A stretch of DNA of 64,000 nucleotides from Ramlibacter sp. WS9 (GTDB lineage Bacteria > Pseudomonadota > Gammaproteobacteria > Burkholderiales > Burkholderiaceae_C): contig NZ_RKMB01000001.1 in the NCBI RefSeq assembly GCF_003797765.1, positions 554,942 to 618,941 on the forward strand, read 5' to 3'. The notes under the pieces are model-generated. The model saw only the letters and a list, made by a program, of their open reading frames with translations. It had not been told where the DNA came from and made no database searches. Position numbers and translations under genes: made by a program. How positions within the stretch are numbered: position 1 is the stretch's first letter; every line of letters begins with the position of its first letter. This document shows, piece after piece, positions 45,459 through 54,231 of this stretch.

Positions 45459-46301
45459 TCAGGCCAGCGCCGTCTTGAACGTCGCCAACAGCCGCGCCCA
45501 CGCGCGCTCTGACTGGGCGGCGTCGTAGACCTGCGAGTCGGGCGGGCACCAGCCATGGGCGGCCGGGTACACCTCTACCTCACCGGGCAGCTTTGCGGCC
45601 TCGAGCGCGGTGCGCAGGGCGACCTTGGCTTGGGGATCTCTCTGGTCGTCGTTTTCGGCCACGGCGATGAGGTAGTGAGCCTTTGTCTGGGCGACCAGGC
45701 GATGCGGGCTGTCGGACGCAGGGGTCACCATGGCGGCGCCATGGAAGCTTCCGACGGCACCCACACGGCCGGGCGCCGCGGTCGCGGTGCGCACGGCAAT
45801 CGGCCCGCCCATGCAGTAGCCGGTGGTGCCGATCTTCCGCGCCTTGTCCACCTCTGCCTGCGCATCGAGCCAGGCGACGAAGGCCTTGCCATCGCTCAGG
45901 TGCATGGCCGGCGTCAGGGCCTGCATCTGCGGCAGCACTTCGGAGATGGGCGTCTTGGCGCCTTGCGCAGCAGTGGGCGCCTTCTTCTGCCGATAGAAGG
46001 GGTTCACCACCAGCACGCTATAACCCGACTCGGCCAGGTGACGCCCCATCTGCCTGAAGGCGGGGCGAAGGCCGAAGATGTCGGGCCACACCAGCACGCC
46101 GGGCGCGGGGCCGGACGTGGGAGCGACGAAGTACGCGTCGCATGTGCCATCTGGCGTGGTGATGGTCACTTCACGCTCGGCCACGGTCACGGCATTGGCC
46201 ACGCTGGGCAGAGCTGTCAGCACGCCGGCGGATGCGGCCCACGTAGCGAAGTCGCGGCGGGTGTATTTCTTGAATTCTTCCTGGTCGTTCAGATCACACA
46301 T
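45459..46301 (-). CDS. dienelactone hydrolase family protein, Tat-exported
   Basis: The 280-residue alpha/beta hydrolase has a Tat-type signal (KYTRRDFATWAASAGVL), the nucleophile elbow GYCMGG with Cys, an Asp in ENDDQRD and a His in AAHGWCPP, matching the dienelactone hydrolase triad Cys-Asp-His. The signal indicates a periplasmic enzyme, as in other DLH-like proteins of this group. Substrate unknown. Confidence 0.88.
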   Translation of the reverse strand: MCDLNDQEEFKKYTRRDFATWAASAGVLTALPSVANAVTVAEREVTITTPDGTCDAYFVAPTSGPAPGVLVWPDIFGLRPAFRQMGRHLAESGYSVLVVNPFYRQKKAPTAAQGAKTPISEVLPQMQALTPAMHLSDGKAFVAWLDAQAEVDKARKIGTTGYCMGGPIAVRTATAAPGRVGAVGSFHGAAMVTPASDSPHRLVAQTKAHYLIAVAENDDQRDPQAKVALRTALEAAKLPGEVEVYPAAHGWCPPDSQVYDAAQSERAWARLLATFKTALA

Positions 46302-46362
46302 GTGGGTTACCTCTTGAAGATCGGGTGCATAGTATGGACGACCGGTTAACGCTGCGGTGCGG

Positions 46363-46542
46363 TCAGTACAGCACCCGCATTTGCACGCCGCTCTTCAGCG
46401 CGTAGTTCGGATCGGCCTGGTTGGAGTAGCCCCACCAGTCGAAACACGCATTCGGGTTCGTCGGGTCGGGCGCGGAGGTTGCGATGGTCGGGAAAGCTGT
46501 TGTCGTGTCGGCCTGAGGTGTGATGCCACTGCGCCACGACGA
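46363..46542 (-). pseudogene. PHB-depolymerase-like esterase, C-terminal remnant
   Basis: In the minus frame ending at the TGA 46365-46363 the sequence reads [20 protein letters not shown] then [10 protein letters not shown], the typical C-terminus of extracellular PHB depolymerase-family esterases. The frame is closed by a stop just upstream, and no lipase box or N-terminal domain is present. A different-frame ORF at 46346-46657 with one hydrophobic stretch overlaps it and is not convincing. Confidence 0.5.
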
Positions 46543-46694
46543 TGAAGGTCACCATCCAGAACAGGCTGAGCCACAACGCGGCCCACCAACCGTGGCCTGC
46601 TTGTTCCAGTCCCTCGCGCAGCGCTGACCGCAGCACGATCACGCCGAAGAGTGGCACTCGATGAAGGCACTTGAGTGAATCTCAGGCACGGGCG

Positions 46695-47288
46695 TCAGGC
46701 CACCAGCGCGAGATACTCCTGTCGCGTCTGCGGCAACACGGCCCCTACGAGTTGCTCGTGAGACGTGCGATGGGTGGCCAGCATGCGGGCCGATGCCACG
46801 GACTTCGACCGGCAATACCAGTGGCAGGTGTGCTGCATCAGGAGCATCTCGGCCAGGATGGCGAAGGCGCGGTCCTTCGGCGAGGCGCCCTGTTCTTCGA
46901 CGGAACGGCAGATGCCGCGGGAGTGCACGCGCAGCGCCTCGCGCATGTCGAAGGACCTGTCCAACGCGGGCGAGCGGGGAAGCCAGATGGGGAACTTGCT
47001 CACGCGCGTGGCGGTAGGCTCGACGCCCGCGAAGTCCTCCGCGAGCTTGAGGACCTCCCGGCACAAGACATCCTCGGTCCCGCGCAGCACGCGCCAGACC
47101 TGCTCGCTGCGGGCGGGGTCCGATTCGCCCAGGGCACGCGAGTAGCCCTGCGAGAGCGTCTCGATGTTCTTTTCGATGTCGTGGCCGGACAGGTAGCGGG
47201 CCAGGATGGCGATGCGCCGTTGCTGCTGCCGGGTCCTGGCGACCCACAAGGCGACCATCGCAATGGGCAGGAGAAGAAGGAGTTCCAC
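46695..47288 (-). CDS. hypothetical membrane-anchored protein
   Basis: The 197-residue protein has one N-terminal membrane helix (MELLLLLPIAMVALWVA) followed by a basic, mostly helical soluble region containing VEPTATRVSKFPIW and HTCHWYCRSKSVASAR. No family recognised. Codon use looks normal, so it appears to be a real gene. It is divergent from the peptidoglycan-binding-like gene. Confidence 0.6.
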   Translation of the reverse strand: MELLLLLPIAMVALWVARTRQQQRRIAILARYLSGHDIEKNIETLSQGYSRALGESDPARSEQVWRVLRGTEDVLCREVLKLAEDFAGVEPTATRVSKFPIWLPRSPALDRSFDMREALRVHSRGICRSVEEQGASPKDRAFAILAEMLLMQHTCHWYCRSKSVASARMLATHRTSHEQLVGAVLPQTRQEYLALVA

Positions 47289-47430
47289 CCGGCCGATAGT
47301 ACACAGGCTGTCCGCAAAGGGCCGCGGCCGGCTGAGGTTTGGAGGCGCGGCCCCAACCGCTTAAGATGCATGTTCCCTTGGTCTGACCAAGACAGAGCTT
47401 ACGGCACAGTGACTACAACCAGGAGCCGCC

Positions 47431-48357
47431 TTGAAGGAAACAATCACACTTATCAAGTCCGTCGGCTCGAAGGGTACGAACCGCTTCGCCGATGTACAGG
47501 CCATTCAGGCCAGGCTTAACAAGTGGATCGCTTTCGGCAGGCTGCCCGGCTTGGCGCCGCTGGGTGTCGATGGTCAATGCGGCGCCAAGAGCAAACTGGC
47601 AATCGGTGCCTTCCAGCTGCGTTATGTACCTGGCGTCAGCCAGCCTGACTGCCGTGTCGATCCGGGCGGCGAGACCTTGCGCTTTCTTTGTATGGACTTC
47701 AGCCAGGGCAATGCGCCCGCAGGCGATCCGGTGCAATACAACGATTACCTGAATCAAAAGGTACAGGACGAATCAACACCGTACTGGGAAAAGCGCGGCA
47801 TGTTCTGGTGTGGCGTTGGTGTCAAGGCGAGCGTGGGCGTGCCCGGCGTCTCGTTAGATGAAAGCGGCGGGGCTGGCCACGACCTGTCGCTGGCGGTGAT
47901 GTACAACCTGAAGGACCCAAGCAACCGCTTCATGATGAATGCCCACACGCGGCGTGTCGTCAACGTGGGGGCGGGTGCCTCGGGTGGCCCCGTGCTTTGT
48001 TTTGCAACGGGCATGTACCACCCAAACGATTTTGACAAGATCCAGAGTGGCGGCCTCGACTTCAACCTTGCGCTGGTCGGCAAATGGACCTCCTTTGCGC
48101 GCTGGGCATCGCGCCTCAAGAATCTCGACAAAATCGTGTCGGCGGCCAAGGTCAACAAGTACGCGAACGGGGGCACGGTGTCGGGCGTGGTGAGCGCGAT
48201 CAAGGGCACGATGGCGGGCTTCGATGTCAAAGAAGACGACCCGATGCCGTCCTTCATCACCATTGACCTGCCGGTGCCGGTCATCAGCGGGGGCCTCGAA
48301 GCCTCGCTCTACTACGGCATCACCAGTTACAAGACCTTTGCTCTCCATCTGACGTGA
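47431..48357 (+). CDS. hypothetical protein with peptidoglycan-binding-like N-terminus
   Basis: The 308-residue protein starts with an apparent PG_binding_1-like repeat ([33 protein letters not shown]), followed by an unrecognised domain and a likely amphipathic segment near residues 240-265. I choose the TTG at 47431 because AGGAGCC lies just upstream and no ATG or GTG fits. No signal peptide is seen, so it could be a cytoplasmically stored secreted effector, but this is speculative. Confidence 0.65.
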   Translation: MKETITLIKSVGSKGTNRFADVQAIQARLNKWIAFGRLPGLAPLGVDGQCGAKSKLAIGAFQLRYVPGVSQPDCRVDPGGETLRFLCMDFSQGNAPAGDPVQYNDYLNQKVQDESTPYWEKRGMFWCGVGVKASVGVPGVSLDESGGAGHDLSLAVMYNLKDPSNRFMMNAHTRRVVNVGAGASGGPVLCFATGMYHPNDFDKIQSGGLDFNLALVGKWTSFARWASRLKNLDKIVSAAKVNKYANGGTVSGVVSAIKGTMAGFDVKEDDPMPSFITIDLPVPVISGGLEASLYYGITSYKTFALHLT

Positions 48358-48421
48358 TGCCTTCCCGGCCGTGATGCTGACCCCTCCGCCAGCAGCCCGG
48401 CGAGCCCCGTAGCAGGCCATC

Positions 48422-48718
48422 CCGGCGCATCGGCCCCGCGACGATCTTTCCCTGTGGATCGACCACCAGCGAATCCCCGTCGTTGATCCACTCGTTCGGG
48501 TCTGAAAAGATCGCATGCTGCTGATCCAGCCATCGCCGGCGTCATAGGTGGGCGCGATGTAGATCTCCACGCCCAGGGCGTAGAGCGCATACCTCGCCAG
48601 CGGCATGTAGTTCTCCCAGCAGATCAGCGCACCGACCCGCCCGGCCGGCGTATCCACGGTGCGCAGCCCCGAGGCGTCACCGAAGCCGTGCACCATGCGC
48701 TCGGGGTTGGTGGGCATC
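48422..48718 (-). pseudogene. nitrilase gene fragment C
   Basis: This 297-bp stretch closely matches the intact nitrilase from about 52031 to 52420, minus about 94 bp (52122-52215). It still encodes the catalytic-cysteine region [18 protein letters not shown]. Its left end coincides with that of fragment A. In 48358-48796 nothing else is clear, though 48723-48776 reads [18 protein letters not shown] on the plus strand, possibly another gene tail. Confidence 0.85.
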
Positions 48719-48796
48719 GCGCACGCTACAAACCAGCCAAGTCCTACAAGCTCGACCCGGCCGTCGCGTTCTGATGGCTCCTTTAGGAGCGTCCAC

Positions 48797-49258
48797 ATGC
48801 ACCGTACCCTCGTCGCCCTCGGCTGCGGCCTCACCTTCGTGGTCGGCAGCGCCTTTGCGCAGCAGCAAGGCCAGAACCCCAAGCCCGCCAACGAAAGTTC
48901 GGGGCCCACCGTTACCGAACGTGCCAAGGAGGCGGCCCAGACCATTGGCGAAAAGACCAAGGAGGCCGTGGGCAAGGTGAAAAGCATGGCCCAGGACGCC
49001 AACAGGAAGTCGGATGGTGACTCGCGGCAGGGCGCCGACGACAACGGCAAGACTGCAGGGATGCAGAAAAAGGCGGACGCGGACTTCAAGGCGGCCAAGG
49101 CCAAGTGCGACTCGATCCAGACCTCTGCGCAAAGGACAGTCTGCGAAAAGCAGGCCGCGGTCACGCACGCGAATGCGGAGCTGCGCATCGCCAAGGCCAA
49201 TGCTTCGGGCCAGCCATCGAGCAAGACATCGGCCATGGGCGCCGGGAAATCCCAGTAG
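48797..49258 (+). CDS. small exported Lys/Ala-rich hypothetical protein
   Basis: The 153-residue protein has a signal peptide ending GSAFAQ, then a charged, repetitive helical region ([20 protein letters not shown]) resembling CsbD/LEA-type stress proteins, and a C-terminal part with two cysteines ([15 protein letters not shown]). TTAGGAGC precedes the ATG at 48797. Probably periplasmic; function unknown. Confidence 0.72.
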   Translation: MHRTLVALGCGLTFVVGSAFAQQQGQNPKPANESSGPTVTERAKEAAQTIGEKTKEAVGKVKSMAQDANRKSDGDSRQGADDNGKTAGMQKKADADFKAAKAKCDSIQTSAQRTVCEKQAAVTHANAELRIAKANASGQPSSKTSAMGAGKSQ

Positions 49259-49393
49259 CGGGAGCGGGCCATGCTGGGCAAATGCGAGGGTGATGAGGTG
49301 TCGATACAGGTCGCTCGAATCCGACAGCAATTTGAGGTGCTGCGGGTTCATTAGTCCGTGAACGACTCCTGTGGGTCGGAAGCAGCCATACTG

Positions 49394-49510
49394 CTCTCAA
49401 CGGTTCGCAACATGCAATGGTTCGAGATCGTCGAGACACGCGGCCACATACAAGACGGCAAGGTCGCCCACTGGCAAGTGACGATGAAAGTTGGATTCAC
49501 CCTTGAGTGA
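49394..49510 (+). pseudogene. dodecin C-terminal remnant
   Basis: The plus frame reads STVRN then [20 protein letters not shown] and [16 protein letters not shown], the C-terminal half of dodecin, the flavin-storage dodecamer of about 70 residues. The N-terminal strand and helix are missing or unrecognisable, so this is a remnant or a much-shortened gene. The spacer 49259-49667 holds only this and the minus-strand tail below. Confidence 0.65.
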
Positions 49511-49532
49511 GAGCTGAATTTTTGGCTGATCG

Positions 49533-49650
49533 TTAGTAACGACCGCCGCCGTAGCCGCCATTGCCATAGCCAACGTCCGCTCGGTTGGAGGCCTTGAAAT
49601 CGTCTGCACCGGAGCGGCCCGTTTCACGCCTCATCACGCCCCACATCCCG
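49533..49650 (-). pseudogene. Gly/Tyr-rich C-terminal remnant
   Basis: The minus frame reads GRSGADDFKASNRADVGYG then NGGYGGGRY-stop, the type of tail found on small glycine-rich RNA-binding proteins. No upstream domain is present. It may be another gene remnant; a real small peptide cannot be excluded. Confidence 0.3.
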
Positions 49651-49667
49651 ACCCCGGCCCACTGAAC

Positions 49668-50156
49668 CTAGACGAGCGTCCGCTTCGCAGCGGTCCAGCG
49701 ATCGAGTTTTTCCCTCGCGCCGTTGCTGGCGGGGTCCATTGCTTCGTCATGACCCGGCAACTTCGCAGCGAGTTCGATCACATAGCCGTTTGGATCGCGG
49801 AAATAGATGGAATGAATGAACTCGTGGTCTGAGATGCCGCGGGTTTCGATGCCCGCCGACTTACCTTTTGCCAGCATGTCGTGCAGCGTTGGCATGTCGA
49901 CTTCCAGGGCGATGTGCAGATCGAAGTCATGCTGCTGCTTGAATTCAAAAGGCATGTCGGGCGCCTCGAAGAAAGCCAGGTATGAGCCGTCGCCCAGGCG
50001 ATAGAAGGTGTGCAGCGTGTCGGTCTTGCGGCCGCTCTTTGTTTCGCCGATTTCCAGAGTTCCGGCCAGTGGCAGCTCAAGAAAGTCTTCGTAGAAGCGC
50101 CGCGTTTCCTCGGAATCGCGGCAGCGATAGGCATTGTGGTGCAGCCCGTGGATCAC
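49668..50156 (-). CDS. VOC-family (glyoxalase-like) protein
   Basis: The 162-residue protein has two betaalphabetabetabeta modules starting IHGLHHNAYRCRDSEETRRF and a C-terminal metal strand IYFRDPNGYVIELAAK. Candidate ligands are the His in HHNAYR, the His in DFDLHIALE and the Glu in VIELA. It lies 27 bp after the GST gene on the same strand, suggesting a glutathione-linked or ring-cleavage role. Confidence 0.87.
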   Translation of the reverse strand: MIHGLHHNAYRCRDSEETRRFYEDFLELPLAGTLEIGETKSGRKTDTLHTFYRLGDGSYLAFFEAPDMPFEFKQQHDFDLHIALEVDMPTLHDMLAKGKSAGIETRGISDHEFIHSIYFRDPNGYVIELAAKLPGHDEAMDPASNGAREKLDRWTAAKRTLV

Positions 50157-50183
50157 GATGCTTCTCCTGGGTTTGCGCGCTTT

Positions 50184-50858
50184 TTAAAGCGCAACGAAGG
50201 ACTTGTCCTTGAGCGAGGCGGCGAACCCATCGACGCCTTCATGCACCTTGGGCCAGTGCTCGAGGGCCATCATGTTGCCCATCCAGCGCTGGACGTTCGG
50301 GTAGGCCTCGTAGCTGCAGCCGATGAGCGCACCCATGCCGATCATCTCGGCGCCCATGTAGTCGGCCAGCGTGATCTGGTTGCCGCACAAAAACTCTTTG
50401 TCGGGGCCGATGAGGCTGTCATTGAGGACTCGCAGCCAAGCCTGGGTCTTTTGCTTGCCCCACTCGAGTGTGCCCGCCTGCACGGCGTCGCTCGGCCGCT
50501 TGTGATGCGGAAAGGTCTGCGGATAGACCATGCCGTAGCCGAAATCCTTGTAGATGTTGGAGTTGAACCAGTCCATCATTTCATGGACGCGCGCTCGCTC
50601 CTTCAGGTCTTTGGGGTAGGCGGGCGAGCCGACCTTGTCGCCCAGGTACTTGAGGATGGCGGAACATTCGGTCAGCCGGAAATCGCCGTCTTCGAGCACA
50701 GGAACAAGGCAGTTGGGATTGATGCTGGCGAATGCCGGCTGGAGATGCTCGCCGGTGAACAGGTCGACCACCTGGTAGTCGAGATCGACGCCCTGATCCA
50801 TCGCAAACATCTGCACGATGCGGCTGGTGGTCGAGGCGGGGTGATAGTAGAGCTTCAT
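50184..50858 (-). CDS. glutathione S-transferase family protein
   Basis: The 224-residue protein has an N-terminal thioredoxin fold (LYYHPASTTSRIVQMFAMDQG; Ser-Thr-Thr-Ser near the active-site position), VPVLEDGDFRLTECSAILKYL and a helical C-terminal domain. It is divergent from a metallo-beta-lactamase hydrolase and precedes the VOC gene, a set that fits glutathione-dependent detoxification. Confidence 0.9.
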   Translation of the reverse strand: MKLYYHPASTTSRIVQMFAMDQGVDLDYQVVDLFTGEHLQPAFASINPNCLVPVLEDGDFRLTECSAILKYLGDKVGSPAYPKDLKERARVHEMMDWFNSNIYKDFGYGMVYPQTFPHHKRPSDAVQAGTLEWGKQKTQAWLRVLNDSLIGPDKEFLCGNQITLADYMGAEMIGMGALIGCSYEAYPNVQRWMGNMMALEHWPKVHEGVDGFAASLKDKSFVAL

Positions 50859-50959
50859 GGATGCTTCTCCTTGAGGCAATAGCCCCAAGGGCGAGCATAG
50901 CTCTGTACCGCCGCCCCTACAATGGCCCGCTCCCAGCAGTGAATTTCAAAGGAGCCCCA

Positions 50960-51751
50960 ATGATCGTCGAGCGAATCTGGACAGCCAACTCGTTTCGAAA
51001 TTTCAACTATCTGGTGGCCTGCCCTGACACCGGGGAGGCCTTGGCCATTGACCCGCTGGACCATGAAAAGACGCTTGCCACCGCCCGGGTGAAGGGCTGG
51101 CAGATCACGCAAATCTTGAACACGCATGAGCACCACGACCATATCGGCGGCAACGCGGCCGTGGTCGCCGCCACAGGGGCCAAAGTGATCGCGCATCACA
51201 AGGCCGCGAAGCTCATCCCTGGCGTCGACCGCGGCGTGCAGGCCGGTGACATCATCAAGGTGGGCAAGCACGTCGAGCTGGAGTGCATGGACACGCCGGG
51301 TCACACCATGTGCCATATCTGCCTGCGCTCCCACACCGACGAGCCGGCCCTGTTCTCGGGCGATACGCTGTTCAACGCGGGTGCCGGCAACGTGCACAAC
51401 GGTGGCAACGTGGACGAGCTGTTCGCCACGTTCGTCAACCAGTTAAGCAAGTTGCCCGACAACACGCGGATCTATCCCGGGCACGACTACATCGAGAACA
51501 ACCTGCGCTTCACGCTCGCGCGCGAGTCGGATAACGCAGCGGCGCAGGCGCTGCTGCCGCAGGTGACGGGCCAGGACCCAGCGAAGGCCTTGGTCACCAC
51601 CCTGGCCGACGAAAAGCGCATCAATACCTTCATGCGCCTCACCAGTCCCGGCGTGCTGGCTCGTTTACGGGACGACTTTCCCGAATTGCCGGAACAGCCC
51701 GACGCGAAAACCGTGTTCACCAAACTGCGCGAGCTGCGCAACAAGTGGTGA
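50960..51751 (+). CDS. hydroxyacylglutathione hydrolase (glyoxalase II-type)
   Basis: The 263-residue metallo-beta-lactamase-fold enzyme has the metal motif THEHHDHIGGN, the ligands in TPGHTMCH and SGDTLFNAGAG, and a C-terminal His in YPGHDYIENNLRF. Glyoxalase II hydrolyses S-lactoylglutathione. AAAGGAGCC precedes the ATG at 50960. Neighbouring GST and VOC genes support the glutathione context. Confidence 0.92.
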   Translation: MIVERIWTANSFRNFNYLVACPDTGEALAIDPLDHEKTLATARVKGWQITQILNTHEHHDHIGGNAAVVAATGAKVIAHHKAAKLIPGVDRGVQAGDIIKVGKHVELECMDTPGHTMCHICLRSHTDEPALFSGDTLFNAGAGNVHNGGNVDELFATFVNQLSKLPDNTRIYPGHDYIENNLRFTLARESDNAAAQALLPQVTGQDPAKALVTTLADEKRINTFMRLTSPGVLARLRDDFPELPEQPDAKTVFTKLRELRNKW

Positions 51752-51883
51752 GGGCTGAGCGCCCGCGGCGGCGCACCCTGAAGTGCCAGAGCGGTGGCGA
51801 GTGCAGCGGCCGACCCAACCACACGCGGGTCACCACTCCAAACTAGGGGCCTTTCCTGTCCATCCTCCCGACGATCCGAGCCT

Positions 51884-52819
51884 TCAGTGGTCACGAAACG
51901 CCGCCGCCGCCGCCCGATTCACCCGAAGCTCAAAAACATCCGGCCGCGCGTAGTGCCCCGTCACATCGAGGGCTCGCCGCGCCGGAGCCACGCGCGCGAT
52001 GTCGATCTCCGCATACAGGATGCCCTGCTCCCGGCGCATCGGCCCGGCGACGATCTTGCCCTGCGGATCGACCACCAGCGAATCCCCGTCGTTGATCCAT
52101 TCGTTCGGGTCTGAAAAGATCTTGTCGCGGCCCGGCAGCTCGTCGGGCAAGTCGCTTGCGCGCAGGGCCGTGCCGCTGCCGACAACCCAGCATCGACCCT
52201 CCAGCGCGATGTGGCGCATGCTGCTGATCCAGCCATCGCCGGCGTCATAGGTGGGCGCGATGTAGATCTCCACGCCCTGGGCGTAGAGCGCATATCTCGC
52301 CAGCGGCATGTAGTTCTCCCAGCAGATCAGCGCACCGACACGCCCGGCCGGCGTATCCACGGTGCGCAGCCCCGAGGCGTCACCGAAGCCGTGGACCATG
52401 CGCTCGGGGTTGGTGGGCATCAACTTGCGATGCCGGTTGAGCACCTGCCCATCGGGCCCGACGACGACGACGGTGTTGTAGAGCGTGCCGCTGCGATTGC
52501 GGCGATCGCACTCGTTCAGCCCGCACACCACCGTCACCGCATGGGCGCGCGCGGACTGGCACAGCGGATCCAGATCGTCACTGCCCAGATCGATGGCGTT
52601 GTCGAGAAGCAGGGCGTGCAACTGGCCCACCAGCTTCCCGTCCGTCCCGGGCGCGAGCCGCCAGATCCATGACGGATAGCCCGGCAAATAGGTTTCTGGG
52701 AGGACGATGAGTGTGGCGCCCGCTGCGGCTGCTTCCGCGATGGATTGCACGGCTCGTTCGATGCTCGCGCTTCGGTTGAGCAGGACCGGGGGGCGTTGGA
52801 TGACGGCGACTTTGGGCAT
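51884..52819 (-). CDS. nitrilase
   Basis: The 311-residue enzyme carries the nitrilase triad: Glu in LPETYLPGYPSW, Lys in [15 protein letters not shown] and Cys in [12 protein letters not shown]. The size and LPETYLPGYPSWIWR motif match true nitrilases, which convert nitriles to acids plus ammonia. CAAGGAGC precedes the ATG at 52819. Three broken pieces of the same gene lie upstream (44231, 45371, 48422). Confidence 0.93.
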   Translation of the reverse strand: MPKVAVIQRPPVLLNRSASIERAVQSIAEAAAAGATLIVLPETYLPGYPSWIWRLAPGTDGKLVGQLHALLLDNAIDLGSDDLDPLCQSARAHAVTVVCGLNECDRRNRSGTLYNTVVVVGPDGQVLNRHRKLMPTNPERMVHGFGDASGLRTVDTPAGRVGALICWENYMPLARYALYAQGVEIYIAPTYDAGDGWISSMRHIALEGRCWVVGSGTALRASDLPDELPGRDKIFSDPNEWINDGDSLVVDPQGKIVAGPMRREQGILYAEIDIARVAPARRALDVTGHYARPDVFELRVNRAAAAAFRDH

Positions 52820-52932
52820 GGCTTGCTCCTTGGGATGCGTGGTGGTGGCTAAGCATCCGGGAGCGGGGAGTGGTTGGCTAGTCCAGAATCTGAAGCGCAC
52901 GCGATCGCGGCGTCGGGTACGGTGACGTAGGC

Positions 52933-54168
52933 ATGTCCGAGTTGGAAGAGGTGATCTGCCGCATTCCCCCAAAAGTGCGCGCGTTTGCGAAGAGCCTGCG
53001 GAACAATCCAAAAGAGACATTTAACGCAAACCATGTTGGAGCTGTCGCATATTTTGGTCCGGTGCGAATGGCTAGAGGCGAATGTGCCGCTCTCGAGTCC
53101 AAGGGTTTGTGTACAGTGCATGGCTTGGTCCCGAGGAGGATGAGAACAATGGATGAATCAAGGGCAAGAGAGATTTTGGGTGTGCGCTCGGATGCTGCTG
53201 TGGAAGAAATCGAGGCAGCTTTTCGGAAGCTTGCTAGCGTTAAGCATCCAGACAAAGGAGGAAGCGCCGAGGAGATGGCCGAGGTAATCGCCGCCCGGGA
53301 CCGCCTTGGTGAGTTGCAGCGTCAGTTGGTGCCGGTGGAGATGGTGCGTGAACTCGTACGAGTGCTGGCTGACCAGAACGCTAGCGCGAGTACGAAGCAG
53401 CACTTGAAGAGTCTTCGCGAAGATTTTCAGCAACGCTCAACGAACCGCCTCAAGGAACGGCGCAAGATGGTGGCCATAGTTGCCGCAGCTGCGGCGGCCG
53501 TGACGCTTTTCGGTAAGGACTTGCCGATTGACGATTTTGTGGAGCTGTCGACTGGCGCACAGAAGCAAGAGTTGCAGCAGGCAAAGAAAGCGCTCGACGA
53601 CGTAAAGTACCCCACACCGATCCCAGCACCTGCACCCCTACCAACAGGCACTGCCAGGCAAGAATCGCCCGAGGAAAAAGCATTTGAAACTGCGAAGAAG
53701 TTGGCGGATTCAAAGCGAGACTTGCTTGCACATCGCGTCGAAGTGCTGGAACAAGGCATAGGTAGCGCAACCCGGATGAAGTCCGCATTGCGAGTTGCCG
53801 CGGCTGGTCTAGCAATGGGGTTGGGTATGCTTGCTTGGATGTTGTCACAGCGAATTGGCCGCACGGAGAGTGAACTCGAGGACTTTGATGAGCGTACCGA
53901 GACACGGGCCGGGTTTGTAGAATTCTTGGGTCGAGTGTTCGCGGACGGCCGCTTCTCTACGGACTGGAGTGAATGGCAATTGGTCCGATCGTTAGATGAA
54001 ACAAAGGACTTCAGGGTTCGTCAACTCTGCTCCCAGGTCGGATCACACTCTTTCGCACGCTACATTATTCGGCGCGGGGTGAGTCTAGATTTCTTGTCCG
54101 CGCAAGAGTCAGTTGATGGCGGTTTTCTAGAAGAGCGCTACACGCTGAAACGAGGTCGCGCAGCGTGA
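52933..54168 (+). CDS. membrane-anchored J-domain protein
   Basis: The 411-residue protein has a J domain (about residues 74-128) with HPDKGG at about 105-110, two predicted membrane helices (about 178-193 and 286-304) and a cytoplasmic tail. Residues 1-72 (IPPKVRAFAKSLRNN, YFGPVRMARGECAALESKG) are an unrecognised, winged-helix-like segment. An internal ATG at 53149, preceded by GAGGAGG, may be the true start, putting the J domain at the N-terminus. It converges on the CBASS operon and, like it, looks less GC-rich than the flanks. Confidence 0.68.
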   Translation: MSELEEVICRIPPKVRAFAKSLRNNPKETFNANHVGAVAYFGPVRMARGECAALESKGLCTVHGLVPRRMRTMDESRAREILGVRSDAAVEEIEAAFRKLASVKHPDKGGSAEEMAEVIAARDRLGELQRQLVPVEMVRELVRVLADQNASASTKQHLKSLREDFQQRSTNRLKERRKMVAIVAAAAAAVTLFGKDLPIDDFVELSTGAQKQELQQAKKALDDVKYPTPIPAPAPLPTGTARQESPEEKAFETAKKLADSKRDLLAHRVEVLEQGIGSATRMKSALRVAAAGLAMGLGMLAWMLSQRIGRTESELEDFDERTETRAGFVEFLGRVFADGRFSTDWSEWQLVRSLDETKDFRVRQLCSQVGSHSFARYIIRRGVSLDFLSAQESVDGGFLEERYTLKRGRAA

Positions 54169-54231
54169 GACGTAGAGCGTAACGCTGGCCCTTGCTCGTT
54201 GATCTGCGTCCTCGTGGAGATGAAGGCGGCT

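Noticed and set aside
46346..46657. 103-residue minus-strand ORF with one hydrophobic stretch
   Set aside because: Overlaps the PHB-depolymerase-like tail in another frame; its second half is low-complexity Arg/Pro and no family is recognised.
47854..49281. 475-residue minus-strand open frame containing nitrilase sequence
   Set aside because: It is a chance open frame spanning nitrilase fragment C and antisense of two plus-strand genes, not a functional nitrilase; the Glu and Lys catalytic regions are missing or displaced.
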